The notes: generated from the sequence alone by a model not told the origin. Positions 43,801-62,329 are shown, numbered from the stretch's first letter. The stretch is DNA of 64,000 bases from Pteria penguin (GCA_035048485.1 CM068587.1:26988534-27052533), one strand, 5' to 3'. Made by a program: numbers and translations.

Positions 43801-46176
43801 CAATTCCAATACAATTCCAAAGTGATATGTAGTTGTAAAATAATGTATAATCAACTCCAACATCTACATTGCTTTTATGAAATAACCAAACAAATACTCC
43901 CGCAAAATTAATGTTAATAGAATAAAGAATATACAGTGACGTGACATAACACAATAATTTAATGAATCAAGATTATTACTGCAAAATACAAAATAACCGA
44001 TTCATTCTCGTACTGTGGCACCAACAAAACGCACCATCTGCTAGCCACAGTAATTTTGAGTCCAAAAAAGACAGATGACACAAAAATAATAAAAGATCAA
44101 AAGACAAACTTCATTAAAAAATTGACAAATGATTTGTAAGGAAGAACAAAACAAGAATATCACCCCTACCAATGGTCACTGTGAATATGCAAACATAATC
44201 ACTAGCAGCTTATTCTTCAATATATGGATTACAAATAAATCCAGAAAAAAAACTGAAAACAATGAATGGACAAAAGACGTAACAATACACCTACAGAATC
44301 TATCCTAATACATATGAAAAACAAGGCGTATTCGTGTAATATGAAACGCCTCCGGCTGCAACAGTCAGCATAAATTGTTATCCTAAAGCTAGGTCAAACT
44401 CCAAGGTCAAGGTCACAAGGTCAAAATTTATGTACCGACGCAAAGATCTTATCACAAGGAATATACTTGTGAAATATGAAAACACTATCTCTTACAGTTA
44501 CAAAAATAATAAAATGACTGAAAGAGAAAACTGAAGACATCTGACAAAGCTGTATGACAAAAATTACCAAAGGCATGCACACAAGAATGACAAAAGTAGA
44601 ATATACACTGAAAAACGACATTACAAAATATTCGATTGTGCTGCGGTTACGATACCGACTTAAGACGGTCAATTGAAGTAACAAGTCATTCAATTGGTGT
44701 GGTTAACCGGTTTACGGGCGCCCACCTTCCCACTCACCGCAAAAACAGCACAATCAAAGGCACACATTAAACAATTTATATATATAAATAAGCCTCCATA
44801 TAGAGAACAAGGATCAACAGGTTTCTCAAGAAGAGAGGTCATAAAAATTTAATTACACACAAAAAGTTTGTAGAATAATATGTTACTATCAAAAATATGT
44901 GAGGCGACATCAACGTAAGTAAACCGTGCTCTGCCCGTCTGTAAGCCGAGCTCAGATCCTTCATCAATAGGAGTCCCGACTAACAGTCAGATGGGACGAA
45001 GATCAGGACTTTGTCTCCTCTGAAAATAGGCCCTCCCGCCCTGTTAGTCAGCGTGCAACGCTCAAGCAAAAGTCTGCATTGGGTTGTAGAGGGACCCAAT
45101 ACAAGAACTATGGTCTTAGCGGTGATCTCGGTGTCATACTGTCGATGTCGAAGGCGTTTAATTATTTTATAACCCGCTGATATGAAAATATCATAACCTT
45201 TGACCCTCCTTAGTTTGTACACTACACCACCAAAAGATATACCCAATGTTAAAATTTTAAAATGTACGTCAAAGGTAGTGTTCAGTCAAATTCATGAAGT
45301 CAAAAACTATTTTACCGACGGAAACGTCTTGTTGTACAAGATACGCTTAAATCTTATTCAATCACATGAGCCACGCCATGGTAGTGTTGACTATATATAC
45401 AAGGCAAACGGATGCTATTTTGCTCATTAAGATGTATATAGGGTTTCAGTGATCTTTGTGAAAAAGTTGGTAATTTTGTTCAAAACACATTGAATTGAAA
45501 GGAATATGTTTAGTTGAAAACACTCAAACATTATTATTAGGATAAATGTTTGAGGAAGGATTTTTTTCCGTTTTCAGTGGTTTTTGTAAAAAAAAAAATC
45601 TATTGATTTTATCTCAAAACTTCCCAAATCCGAAGCGCCAAAGTGCTAACATCGCGACATTAAGAAAATTCATATCTTTTAGAATATTGTCAGGGTATAC
45701 ATGACTTTGATGTCCATAAAGATGTTTGTCCAATTTTCAGCGAGTTTTGTTAAAATTTATTAGTTTTTCCCTCCATAAAATGTTGAATTAAAAGTGATAA
45801 TTTTGTTTAGACTATTATAATTCATTAATTATAATGTCTGTAATATATGTAAAGCTTAAGAGCCCAAAATATATGAAAAATGTACCAGTAAGAGCGTTTT
45901 CACAATTTTCAGGTTTTAGATTTAATTGATGTTTTTTGTCCCAAAATTAACCCCAAAATACAAAATACAAAAATGAATTTTAAGAAAAGAGACACAAAAG
46001 GAATAAGGTTCATCTTCTGAGTGCATTTTAAACTAAATCAATTACAAAGTCTTTCATACATATTCATACTTACTCCTGTACCCTCTGTATCGTCCCTCAC
46101 ATTTCCTATATACGATACTACAAATAACGATGAAAATGGACAGGAATAACAGTCGCCGAGAAATCTTGGAGCCCAT
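37344..46176 (-). CDS. Gene B: secreted His-rich protein with C-terminal EGF-like module, 4 exons
   Basis: Exons are 46074-46176, 39165-39271, 38658-38838 and 37344-37456. They total 504 bases (167 residues) with the same phases as gene A. The signal peptide ([17 protein letters not shown]) differs from A by one residue in the core. Exon 2 is 12 bases longer ([20 protein letters not shown]). Exon 3 has nine consecutive His, then [14 protein letters not shown] and HVHVHVH. Exon 4 keeps all seven cysteines ([25 protein letters not shown]) but stops nine codons after the final Cys through an A/T-run, so the tail is much shorter than in A. Introns hold a hAT-like element, a foldback tRNA-like element, a LINE, a Penelope-like fragment and an antisense Cys-rich exon. 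Likely an extracellular metal-binding structural or mucus protein; that is inference. Confidence 0.78.
37591..38473. mobile_element. hAT-like nonautonomous element in gene B intron 3
   Basis: Inverted ends CAGGCGCGGATCCAG and CTGGATCCGCCCCTG are flanked by ATATTT on both sides (37585-37590 and 38474-38479). Gene A has the empty site near 1372. The interior of 883 bp has no transposase; its GC-rich right half yields overlapping open frames on both strands without meaning. It was inserted after the A/B duplication. A 6-bp duplication is unusual for classic hAT (8 bp), so the superfamily is tentative. Confidence 0.75.
39540..39765 (-). mobile_element. Penelope-like 3' remnant in gene B intron 1
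   Basis: Partner of 2440-2800; the shared TTGTATGACAAAAGTCGTCA terminus is visible. It breaks off at a G-rich run (39765-39785). Confidence 0.5.
39829..39990. repeat. (TA)n(CA)n(TA)n microsatellite
   Basis: Compound dinucleotide array in gene B intron 1; open frames across it (Tyr/Ile and Cys/Val repeats) are artefacts. Confidence 0.95.
40000..40830. mobile_element. Foldback element carrying two inverted tRNA-like heads
   Basis: Arms at about 40020-40385 and 40535-40830 are inverted copies, each with a tRNA-like unit. The right one (about 40688-40783) has box A TAGCTCAGTCGG and box B GGTTCGAGTCC. The left one is its complement. A further direct copy of the outer motif (CTCCGAAGAAATACCTGTAG) lies at 40428. 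The element is absent from gene A. The acceptor stem pairs poorly and box spacing is long, so this is a SINE-like or tRNA-derived repeat, not a tRNA gene. Confidence 0.65.
40834..40922. repeat. (TA)n and GTGTGTTT/TATG low-complexity tract
   Basis: TA run followed by TGTGTG and TATGTATG variants. Next, 40925-41170 is the GGTTAACC dispersed repeat shared with 2812-3020. Confidence 0.85.
41185..42955 (-). mobile_element. 5'-truncated LINE (non-LTR retrotransposon) in gene B intron 1
   Basis: The minus strand reads fingers ([16 protein letters not shown]), [19 protein letters not shown], a motif A region with FGDYRKAF (usual FxDFxKAFD partly decayed), [20 protein letters not shown], the catalytic [13 protein letters not shown], and [12 protein letters not shown]-terminal zinc knuckle follows ([19 protein letters not shown]). 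An in-frame stop at 42426 and frameshifts near 42720 and 41880 inactivate it. Endonuclease is missing. It is absent from gene A. The clade is typical of mollusc genomes but not assigned further. Confidence 0.85.
43006..43266 (+). CDS. Candidate plus-strand Cys-rich exon, antisense in gene B intron 1
   Basis: A pyrimidine-rich acceptor (TTACCTTTACCCGCAG) precedes an 86-codon open exon ending in TGA. It starts [20 protein letters not shown] and has six Cys in CxCx6Cx4Cx8Cx3C order, then [11 protein letters not shown]. Basic residues are frequent. The copy in unit 1 (3228-3382) is frame-broken. No signal-peptide exon was found nearby, and a LINE has inserted just upstream, so even this copy may be dead. 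I do not recognise the family; a secreted disulfide-rich peptide is one possibility. Confidence 0.35.
   Translation, partial: LICTCTTRGLGCKYRWCYLKPIWKKCRLKCQRLGITSDGQPIVKPVVRIDTPLFGFTWHISVFGENLLNSWTYPYETTQSTFILLC
43267..44520. other. Gene B intron 1, repeat remnants
   Basis: Includes the GAGCTGTGCATGAGGG dispersed-repeat fragment (about 43700-43800) and the GGTCAAGGTCACAAGGTCAA repeat at 44400. Otherwise it is AT-rich sequence collinear with gene A intron 1. Confidence 0.5.
44520..45236 (-). mobile_element. Penelope-like family 2 fragment in gene B intron 1
   Basis: The minus strand ends at AGCTTTGTCAGATGTCTTCA (44530) after the usual 3' UTR. The coding remnant reads [29 protein letters not shown] and [12 protein letters not shown]. 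Gene A has different sequence at this place (4720-5143), so insertion came with a deletion. Confidence 0.75.
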
Positions 46177-46237
46177 GTAAACTTCGGTCTTTCAACTTAA
46201 ATTGTCTTTGACAGCCTGTACTGTTCAATGTAAATGG

Positions 46238-46244
46238 TTTTATA
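46238..46244 (-). promoter_or_regulatory. TATA box of gene B
   Basis: TATAAAA 62 bases before the start codon, as in gene A. Confidence 0.55.
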
Positions 46245-46667
46245 TGATTATGCATCACAGGTTATTATAATAAACATGTTATGTTAATGTAATGCCGTTA
46301 TATTTTCTAGTGAAGGAGAAAAAACATGAACCATGTTGAATATTCATAACATTGCAATTAAGACGGTACACAAAGGTATTTCCGTATGATTACATGGATT
46401 ATACCGCTCTGTTTTTAGATCAGGTAATATCTATCTTCTCCGCACTGCTTATGGGTTTGGCATAACCTTCATAAATTTGACCTGCTTCAGATAACTCATT
46501 GTTTACTAGAAGACTATTTATTCCGAAAAACAGAATTATCATGACATTTGAACAAACACTTGAATAGATGTTTTGGAAAAATACACATCTACAATCAGAC
46601 AAGGTTTAAAGCTCCTCCGATATCATTAGTAGTGGATTAATAAGGCAGATTAATTATCAATATTATA

Positions 46668-46830
46668 CAGGAGCAGGTTTGGTGTAATGGTTAAACGTTT
46701 GGCTTGCTGTGAAAACGATCCAGGTCTGAAGCGCCACTTTGCTTAAAAGATTGGTTACTTCCTGCTTCCATGTCGCATTATAACTGCCAAATTGCTGAAA
46801 GCGACGTAATATTCCAGTCAGCCTAGCAAC
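46668..46830 (+). mobile_element. Degenerate tRNA-derived SINE (unit 2 copy)
   Basis: Partner of 7108-7290, with GGTGTAATGGTTAAACG as decayed A box and a damaged B box. Sequence from 46830 to 47490 is upstream flank of gene B without a visible gene. Confidence 0.65.
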
Positions 46831-47489
46831 AAATATAAAAATTATACAATTTATACGATTTTAGGTATGCGTTCCTCATCAGTATAATGCATTTTACTCG
46901 TGATTCGGCACGCAGCCGTCACCAACAGTGCTAATAATAGATTATATGAGTATACAAAAAGTAAAAAAGTAAATTATTTACTCTTCTATTTACATATTTT
47001 ATGTTTCCACATAGCTTAGCATCATTCGTCGTTAGGCACAATTATTTTTATTGTGTTTTTCTTATATCAACTAAATCCCGTGATAAGACAGGATAAGTAA
47101 CTTGCATGCTTTTCATACTCTCCCTGCAGACAGACTTCGGTACTGAACATACTGTGCATAAATTTATCGTCCATTGACCGTTTGTTTTCTGTTTACAATA
47201 GTGAAACATCTCTAAAACCATGTTGATATCATAATTCTTCACTTATCATAACATGTTTAATAAATGTACCATAAAACAGGACTGTTTGCAGATGTTAGCT
47301 GTATATTCTGATAGTTTATTAATGAGAGGTAACTGATTTTATGCAAAAAGTAAATATTTCTTTTGCAGCGTGGATCACATAAAAGAGATACCCAGAGAGA
47401 GGGTTTGTCTTTCAAAGATTATAATACACTCTATTCAGTGTCTTTCTATATTCAGTATTGTGCAGTCTGTATCTTCGACATTCATGATT

Positions 47490-47768
47490 AATTGATTGAT
47501 TGATTGATTTTTGTTTTACGTCACACTACGAATATTTCACGTATATGGTGACCGCATCTGCCTGATGCGGGGCATACAAATTTTGACCTTTGCAACGGAC
47601 CCACCGAAGCATTGAGGGATCTTTAACGTGCCATGCATACCACGACACGGGGCCTCGGTTTTTACTGTCTCATCTGAAAAACATGACACCGGCATGACCA
47701 GAGCGGGACTCGAACCCCGGCCTCCCGATCAGGAGTCCAACGCGATACCACTAGGCCACGCCGGCTTC
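47490..47768 (-). mobile_element. tRNA-derived SINE, minus strand
   Basis: The minus strand has box A TGGCCTAGTGG and box B GGTTCGAGTCC. A conserved body follows (CACGTTAAAGATCCCTCAAT, TGTGACGTAAAAC) and a (TCAA)n tail. Unit 1 has unrelated sequence (7947-8270) at the same site. Confidence 0.8.
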
Positions 47769-47932
47769 ATTAGATTAGTAAGTACATTATTGTCATTATC
47801 ACGATTTGAACTTTCAATCCTTGTAGATGATACATCTATTTATGAAAAGATACATAAAATGTCGTAAGAATAAATGCTCTTGAAAATGTAACAACATTCA
47901 TATCGAAAACTACTCTTTGTAAACACTATTCT

Positions 47933-47970
47933 TTTTTTTTTTTTTTTTTTTTTTGGGGGGGGGGTGTTTG
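47933..47970. repeat. T22-G10 low-complexity tract
   Basis: Homopolymer run also present in weaker form at 8420. The following 47970-48355 shows no gene and has no unit 1 counterpart. Confidence 0.8.
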
Positions 47971-48354
47971 TTTGTTGGTTAGTTTGTTTTATCTTTTAAT
48001 ATAATAATTTGCCTTTAGACATTTCCTGCTTAAATAAAAATTGTTTTTTTTTTACATCTCTTGACCAGAACTGAACGAAATCATATCAGTTAATTCCATC
48101 TGTAGATGCTGTATCTATAATTACATATTGGTTGCTGTAGAAAATTATTAGAATATCTTTTAATATACATTAAAATTAATAAGTTTTACGATAAAATCAT
48201 TGCATATTTATAGTTTAAGGCCCTTAACTCGTTCTCTGATACTTCCCCGATTCTAATACAGAATTTAATTTTTAGACGGGGATTATATATTTATATGTCC
48301 CGTCTAAAGCGATCGAGTCGGTTGTTTCGATGTTGACCTGATGGTATCTCTAAC

Positions 48355-49345
48355 TTCAAATCTACGCCAAGATATAGATCGGAAAATGCATATTATTTTT
48401 CGCTCAATACCAACACAGAAGTAGAAATTGACACTACGAAAATTCAAAGTCATTATTTATTTACGACTGTCAATAATCTTTTGGAACACTTTCCAACCAA
48501 AAATCACAAAAAAATATTATCTATAAGAAATTCAAACATTTGGATGATGCGTTTTTCTGTATACTTGCTGGGGGAATCAGACTGTTTCTTTACAAAATAA
48601 GTATTGCTGAGGCCTAAAACAAAATATTTATACCTTTGAGTTCCATTTTTGTTAAAGAAAATCTTTTGAATAATTCGTTATTCGGTTCCTTAGATTTTGA
48701 TGAGGAATAGCAGTATATAAAGATGAACAGACTTGATACCAGTGACATTATTAAAAATAATAGATTTCATGTATTCTAGAAGTTCCTTGAAATTCTTTAG
48801 GATCCGCATCTGACTTAGATGAGAAAGCAGTAGAGCGGTATTTCTGAAGATCATGTTTGACTTCTGTAATATGAAAAGAGGCTTGGTGGAACACTTGGAA
48901 GATCCAGCTATAAATTTATGCTTATATGGAGTTCTATGCATCTTTGGAATCCAAAAAAGGTATGGTAGCTGGGGATCAGATTAATTTATTGTAATGCCGA
49001 CTGATTTAAGAACTGACATGTGGTTATCCAATACCTCTGAAGGAGACAACTTTGTAATAGTTGTGTAAGTAGGATTACCAGGCGCAGACTAAGCTCTTCT
49101 ATAATACAGTTATATAATATGCCTTACATACGAACGTGTAACTGTAAGCTGCCCTGTCAGCAGGAACAATAATGAAATTTTCTTGAAGTCGAGAAAGATC
49201 TATAGCGACGCTGGAGTCACGAAATATAGACTTATGTTTGTTGTAAAAGAAATGAGTCTTCCTCTTTTTTCTTTCGAATTCTTTTTTTTAACAACATATT
49301 GATTGATTTCAGCCATTCAGAACGAGTATTTAATTCAGCCTTAAA
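48355..49345 (-). pseudogene. Penelope-like polymerase fragment (unit 2 copy)
   Basis: The segment 48355-48630 matches 10464-10738. The minus strand from 49345 to 48690 reads TPYKHKFIAGSSKCSTK and related words, more decayed than 10790-11540. Confidence 0.65.
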
Positions 49346-49389
49346 GGAGCATAGTCCGATTGAAGTCGGGAAAAGTATTAAAAAAATGT

Positions 49390-49612
49390 AATTTAACTCT
49401 TTTTACTGGGTATATGTGACGGGTGTTGCTAGCAAACAGGAGATGCTCACTCTCCCGGGCACTCCGTCATAGGGGTTCACATATGCTCTTTAAGTAGACA
49501 TATCTTGTTATTTTCCACTTGGTTTTCATTTACACTGATTTTGTATGTCCTCTGGTTTCATGATTTTCGGACTTATGGTTTGGATTTATCCATCATCTTT
49601 ACATTATACACA
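49390..49612 (+). mobile_element. Penelope-like family 1 3' end
   Basis: TGACGGGTGTTGCTAGCAAA, GAGATGCTCACTCTCC and the terminus ATCCATCATCTTTACAT. No polymerase is attached. Confidence 0.7.
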
Positions 49613-49677
49613 TAACACACTACAACAGTTGTACACATTTTTTCAAAGTTTATCAGTTGGGGGGGGTTCTTTCTTTT

Positions 49678-49848
49678 CACTAAAAGAAACAACACAAACA
49701 CTCTTTGCTGCAAATTTTCGGCCTCCTGGCCTTTATCAAGCAATTGTTAGAAAAGTACAGTACTTCTGTACTTTTCTAACAATTGCTTGATAAAGGCCAG
49801 GAGGCCGAAAATTTGCGGCAAAGAGTGTTTGTGTTGTTTCTTTTAGTG
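49678..49848. repeat. 83-bp-arm hairpin with ribozyme-like core
   Basis: Arms 49678-49760 and 49766-49848 are inverted with one mismatch and a 5-base loop. Each arm holds TTGATAAAGGCCAGGAGGCC followed by GAAAA, which resembles a hammerhead-type core with stem II, as known at the ends of Penelope-like elements. The consensus CTGATGA is degenerate (TTGATAA), so catalytic activity is doubtful. Confidence 0.6.
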
Positions 49849-49959
49849 TATTTTACTTCCCTTTGGAGGACTACTTATTCTATCTTTCTTTTCTTTTTAT
49901 GTTTTTTTCTTTGGGGGTTTTTTTTTTCTTGTTGATGTTGTTGTTTTTCAAAGGAATGT

Positions 49960-52290
49960 GTTCGGGATTGTTGCTGACAATCGGGTCTACACGGCGCTCA
50001 AATACTAAGTCGCCGTACGATAGTCCTCTTCTGACTCAAGTTTCTCGGAAGCTATCCAGTCTCAGTCGCACTCGAAAACAACACATATGGATGACAAGTC
50101 TTTCCTTACTGTCCATCAAGAAGCAATAGAATTCATTCTTACCTGCACCCAACCCACAGTATTCCATGACGCCCATTCTCATCTCTAAGATCCTTTCCCT
50201 TGTATTATTACTAGTTGTAGTACTGTAACAACACCTCATTAATCCACTCCTTAATATTACTTCAGATTTGGGGACTAACAGTCCTTTGACAACACAAGAA
50301 AAATTTGGAATAATTAATTTATTCATCTAGTGCACTCAGATCCAGTTGCTGAAACATATCAACTATTTGTGTTTGAAGGTGGCAAAATTAAGATTAAGAA
50401 TACTCTAATGATAAAAGCACATTAATGGACAGATTCATTTTTGATCAAAGTTCAGGGCATCTTAAAATACATGAGTTCAATGACTAAGTGTTTGACTTTC
50501 TACTACGCTCGATTGTAGACTTAGACTTTCATAATCAACGTCATTAGTTGGAGAAATATTGATACAGAATTGCTGGCTTACACGGGTGTAAGTGGTGTAC
50601 CTTTAAGACAGCCTGCTTATTATGTACATCAACGCAAGCGTTGTTATGACTACAACCTTAAAGGCTCGTGTATAAAAAAAGGTAGTAGATTTTCACATGC
50701 TTGTATTAAATGTGGTCAAAACCACCTATTCATCAACTGTCATCAATCAAATAATGGTTTGTCAATACTAGGAACTCACCGTTTGAATCGTCAAAGCAAT
50801 ATCATTTTTTATGTGACCTAAACCAGGTTTTCACGGCCAGTTCGTCAGTAGAGACCCAGGTCTGTAAGATTTAGGTTGTTTGCCTATCAATGTTAACACA
50901 TTTAATGCATTATTACAAAATTAGCCAGACAAAGAAGGAAAGGAGATCAACTTTCACATGGTTTCACATTTGGTTTCTCATTAAACTATCAGGCTTCACG
51001 TGATCTTGTATCATGCAGAAATATAGTTTCAACATTGGAACATAAAGATGAATTGTCAGCTAAATTCACAAAAGGGATCAAATTAGGTCGTATGCTGGGA
51101 ATATTAAATGTTCCACTATTTCAAAATTTGTCTGCTCCATATGGAAAGAGTATCAATGAATTCATTGACCGGAAATATGTGCTATCAATTTCTCGTCTTT
51201 TGATCAAGCTGTTAATAGGGTTCTGAGATTGGGTCAAAAGGCAGAGTTAGCGAAAATGGATATTTCTAATGCATGTAGACATGAGAGTTTTGGTCTTCTT
51301 GGATTTAAGGTTCTCGGTATATACATTATATACAAATATTTACCGATGGGTTGCGCAATATCCGGCGCATTGTTTGAGACATTTTCCAGTTTTTTTTTTA
51401 CATTGGCATTAGAATATCACACAAAGTTGTGAATATCGTTCATTATTTAGAAGAGTTTTTGTTTGCTGGAGCGTATAAAACAAACAATTGTACATTCCTA
51501 ATGGATACTTTTCAACAAATGTGTAACACACTAAGTTTCCCTTTATCCGTGGAAATATGAAGGTCCAACAATGTACGTAGTATTATTGGGTTTAGATATA
51601 GAATCTCTTAATCAGTTTTAATACCAAAATTTGTAGCTATACAGAAAGAATTACAAGAAATTCAAGGGAAATCCAAGATTGTACTAAAGAGACTTCGCAT
51701 TCATTACTCAAGCTTTTCCAGCATGTCGGACATTAATATGTCGTATATTGGTTTATGTCTAGTGTTTCTAAACCACATCTTTTTATACGGCTTTCGCATT
51801 CATTACTACTTGTCAGAACGTCGGACATTAATATAACCTATATATTGGTTAATATCTGGTGTTTCGAAACCACATCATTTATACGGCTTTTGATAGAAAT
51901 ACACAGTGAGCTACAAATGTTGTAAAAATTTCTTCATCACTTAAATGGTACTGCAACATTTCCTGTTTAAGAATGGGAATCTAAACAGAATTTACGATTT
52001 TATTCAGATAATTCAGGAGCAGACGGTTGCGGTGTAGCTTTCGTTAAAAATGTTCTTATATCTGTTGGCCACAGGAATGGAATTAAGATACATGCATCAA
52101 AAAGACATAACTTTTAAAAAGTTTGTTTGAATTGTTTTCGGATTTCACCTATGGGCAGAGACATTACAAAATAGGAAATTAATATTACATCCTTGTCAAG
52201 TACGTACTCAATTTTGGAACCTCTTAAAGCATGTCAATTAGTTTATTAATGCTAGTCTTTCAAACAACACACAAATCGCCCATTACAAGG
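49960..52290 (+). mobile_element. Decayed DIRS-like retrotransposon
   Basis: In order: a gag-like part with a Cys/His cluster (RCYDYNLKGSCIKKGSRFSH, ACIKCGQNHLFINC) near 50630-50740; polymerase fragments with NEFIDRKYVLS, LAKMDISNACRH, LPMGCAISGALFETFS and a decayed HYLEEFLFAG site near 51440; RNase H words (FYSDNSGADGCGVAF) near 51990; and the linker toward the recombinase near 52100-52290. Frameshifts and stops are frequent. The LPMGC motif followed by LFExFS is characteristic of DIRS polymerases. The tyrosine recombinase itself is not recognisable. The piece 52060-52290 is shared with unit 1 (12993). Confidence 0.7.
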
Positions 52291-52299
52291 TCTCTTACA

Positions 52300-52600
52300 T
52301 TACTTAGTAAGACATTATGAGTACCATAACAGTAAGGCATTATGAGTACCATACCAGTAAGATATTATGAATTCCATAACGGTAAGACATTATGAGTACC
52401 TAAACAATGGTAAGCAATGTACAACACATCAAATCTCTTGCATTACTTAATAAGACATTATGAGTACCATAACTTTAAGACATTATAAGAACCATAGCAA
52501 TGGCAAACAATTGACATCATATCAAATCTCTTACATTACTAAGTTAATAAGACATTATGAGTACCATAACAGTAAGACATTATAAGTACCACTGACAGCA
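52300..52600. repeat. Short version of the 25-bp minisatellite
   Basis: A few units of GACATTATGAGTACCATAAC separated by other sequence; equivalent to the expanded array at 14110-15545. The segment 52600-53440 is 3' flank of gene C without a gene. Confidence 0.85.
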
Positions 52601-53436
52601 CATCAATTCTCGAGTGTATCACAGAAAAGAGATTTTTATTGTCATTGAAACTAAAACTTTTAAGAATCGGGGCAGCTACTCGCTTCTATTTATCAGGCAT
52701 ACCTGACCAAGAAATTTAAAATAAGTGGAAGATGGATCTCCTCTGCATATAAACATTAACTAAGACCTGAGTTGGCTACAGTTTAATACTACAATTTATG
52801 TGAGACTTTAGTGTTTTTGTATTTTCTAAAGTTCTTTTATGAAATTGTGTTGTTTATGAATTGTATTTGTATTTTATATTTTTAAGGCTTTATAATACGG
52901 TTTCAGTATTGTTTATGAATCTTGAAGATTCAAAAAAGATTATTGGATCTTCACGTATAAGAGAGCTAAAGACTTTGTTATGAATTCTTGCGAGTTTGAT
53001 ATCAACCTCTCCTTGTCAGTTGTTTCTTTATTAAGGAAAAGTATACAACGGTTGCGTTTTAATAAATTGTATGATATTATTCGCGATTTGATTCCACATC
53101 AAAGATATTAACTTAACACGTCGGGGGTAATGATGATGGGTACTGTAATAACCATTACCACGTCAACAAAATTTCTTGACATGTAATTAACAAATTATAT
53201 TTGGATACCTTTAACATGAATAGTCTGTGTCTCACGTGTTACCAAGGATACATTGTCGTTTAATATGTCCAGTGTCAATTGGTCGAATGTGATGTTTTAT
53301 TCATAAGGGAGTCAGGAGATGACCTTATAAAGAATGTTAACTTTGACAGAAACATTTCAACACTTCCTGTGAAGAAGGGTGAAATAGTCTCGATCAAAAG
53401 TAAAACTCTATGTTAAATATATATAAATATTTATGT

Positions 53437-53595
<159 letters not shown>

Positions 53596-53926
53596 TATTG
53601 ATTGTTTTGTTTTACGCTATATCTATATTTTGCTGGATTCAACAATGTTTCAGTGTTGATATATCATTTTGGATAGAAAATGACTCAAAGTGGAAAATGT
53701 ATTAGATTACATATACAATACTTCGATTACAGTTGTTAAAACATTGCTTTATGTATGCGTACATTTTCTCCCGAAGGTATCTGTCTGGTTACTTCTGAAA
53801 AAGTCAGTAGAAAAAATTACGATACAGACACAAGTGAGTAAAAGAATTAAAATTACAGTAGCAAGTGTGGAAGTATACTTTATATATTATTAATAACCAA
53901 ACAAGATACATACATACATACATACA

Positions 53927-59908
<5,982 letters not shown>

Positions 59909-62329
59909 GATGATCTCTTGTCAAAATTTGTGATGTTGCTTATACGACGTATTGTAAAGAGAATTTTCTGAAGGATTAAGGATTCATTATCGTATACAGC
60001 ATTATACACTTGTTTTATGAACGTCACGCTGTTACTGAAGGAGAATGGGACAAGTAGGAGGAATGCATTATAATAATATAATATCAGGGATGGTAATGTA
60101 TGATACGAAAGAATACGAATGCAGATGTCCCAAGTTCGGAATAAAATACAATATATATAAGAAGATTTTTCCACCCTTGGAGTGACGTGATTTTTTCTAA
60201 ATCAGCACATGTATGCATAAATATGTATGATGTCAAGGTAATGCAAGTTGATGGCGTATTCAAATCTCGAATAAATGTATGTAAATGTTAGTGTAAATGA
60301 ATGATAATAGGCTTACAATAATTACTTTTTATGTTTTACAATAATATTTGTAAGTGTAAAGTGTAAATAGTAAAACAAAAAAAAAAACCAATCAAAGACC
60401 TACTTTTCACGTCAGGGGTCAATTGAACAGAGTTAGAAGACGTCCCACAAGGGGTAAAAAAGGCAATCAGTCTCCGTTGATGCAGAAACTGTACATGTTT
60501 ATACGTGTACATTTACTGTCTGACAGACATTATTTGGTTCTTTGTCGGTACGGATTTAATGAGAAATTTGTTTGTAAATGTACTATAATAGTTTTAGATT
60601 CAATACGCTCGAGTATTATGTCAAATGTTTTCTGCTAAAGTGTTATATAGTTAATAATAGGTATTCCATTTCAATGGTACATTTCCTTTTAAAGCCCGTG
60701 TTTCATAGCAAAATGTTATTATGGTATTATTGATTAAATATTTCTGATGAATTTTGCTAATTTAAGAATACAAGTAGCATGTGTTATACCACTTACTATT
60801 CATCACATAATATAATAAAGGGGACTACATACAGAGTTTCCCTTTTTATTGTCAATCAATAAGATGTTTTGTTCATGTTGCTTTTTCAGATGTCTTTTGT
60901 TTTCTCCTTTATGTAAGACTGAACCAATGAGGACCTATCAGCCTTAGGGGCTTTGTTTATACCAACCAATAGTATTTGCATATTTTATTTGCGCAAGTGT
61001 CCGAGTATATCAGGGCATATTATTTCATCTGGTCAGTTTTATTGTTTAACTTTGGGAGACAAAAGCCCGGTTAATGATTAACTTTAGGGTCTTTGAGGAT
61101 GGTTTTTATCTTTGATATGCATATATGATACACATTTTAACTGGCATTCAGAATCTCATGCACATGAAAAAAAAAACAATTTTGAAATAGTTTCGATCTA
61201 TGATGCCACTTTCTTCACTCTTTTTCATTTTCAAATATCTTATGGACTTCGTTATATATAACGATTGCTTAATGTTTAGTAATTCTAACAATGTAAGGGT
61301 TCGAAGATAGTGATACCTTTACTCCAGTCATCAACATTTTCAGTTTCACAGTTTAGGGTTGTTTTGTAGAAAATCTATGTTTTATTTAAGGCATATAAAT
61401 CGTGCTTGGAGTACATTTTATTCTTCCTCAATGAAAACAAAATTGGATGGTATTGTTCGTAACGGTATCTTGCCGGATATAACAGCGCTCGATTTACAGC
61501 CTGGGACGAGTTTTAGTGTGTTTTATTAGGTAGCATTGACAATAGCCGCTAGGGAATGTCAAAGACTGATAACTTCAAATAACTTCATTCACCGGAACTT
61601 GTGATAATTGACAATAGAATAAAAGTCTTGCAGAAGATACATTTGACCATAGAACTCCAATCATGTTAACGTGTAAATATCAACTCAAATAAGAAAGACT
61701 GGGATGTAAGGTGACATCTGCAAGAATCAATGATGAACATGGGTGGGTGTATGAATATCAATTTGACCTGACAATGATTAAAAAATATTAAAAAGATATA
61801 ATATTCGGCTGTGCACGTTTGGGGGAGAGTTGTCTAAAAAGTATATATTTTCTAATTCTATGGAAAAGAAGAGGTGTTGGAAGCTGTCGGAGATTTGAAT
61901 GGTAACCTACTACAATAGCTTGTGGAGCAGCCTATTTTAGCTAATTTGAAGTATTCACAGGAATGTGCACAATGATTAAAAAGTTGTAGCGAGAAAAATT
62001 GATCAGAATGCTTGTAAAATTATAGTTCTTTTTATATAGTTTGTCCCAAAACAAATTTGTTTTGATTGCTTCAATCTTAACAATAGGTAATTAATCTCAT
62101 TGAAATACAATATATATTACCATACATTCTAAATATTCGTGCAACGATATACTGTTTCGGTACATTACTTCTAATAGAAGAACGGAGTAATTTTTTAATA
62201 AGTATAACTATAATAAAGACCATACATTCTTTGTACTGGCGCGGGTCAGGTTGTTTTCAAAATGCGTCTCATAATTGATTATTGAGTTAATCCACTTTTA
62301 TCAAAAGTTTTGAATTAGTACTTGATTTT
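59909..62329. other. Upstream flank of gene C, no gene seen
   Basis: AT-rich sequence. A weak TATA-like GTATAAG on the minus strand at about 59938-59944 is too near the start codon to be convincing. No exon of the family, tRNA or transposon terminus is visible before 62330. Confidence 0.5.
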
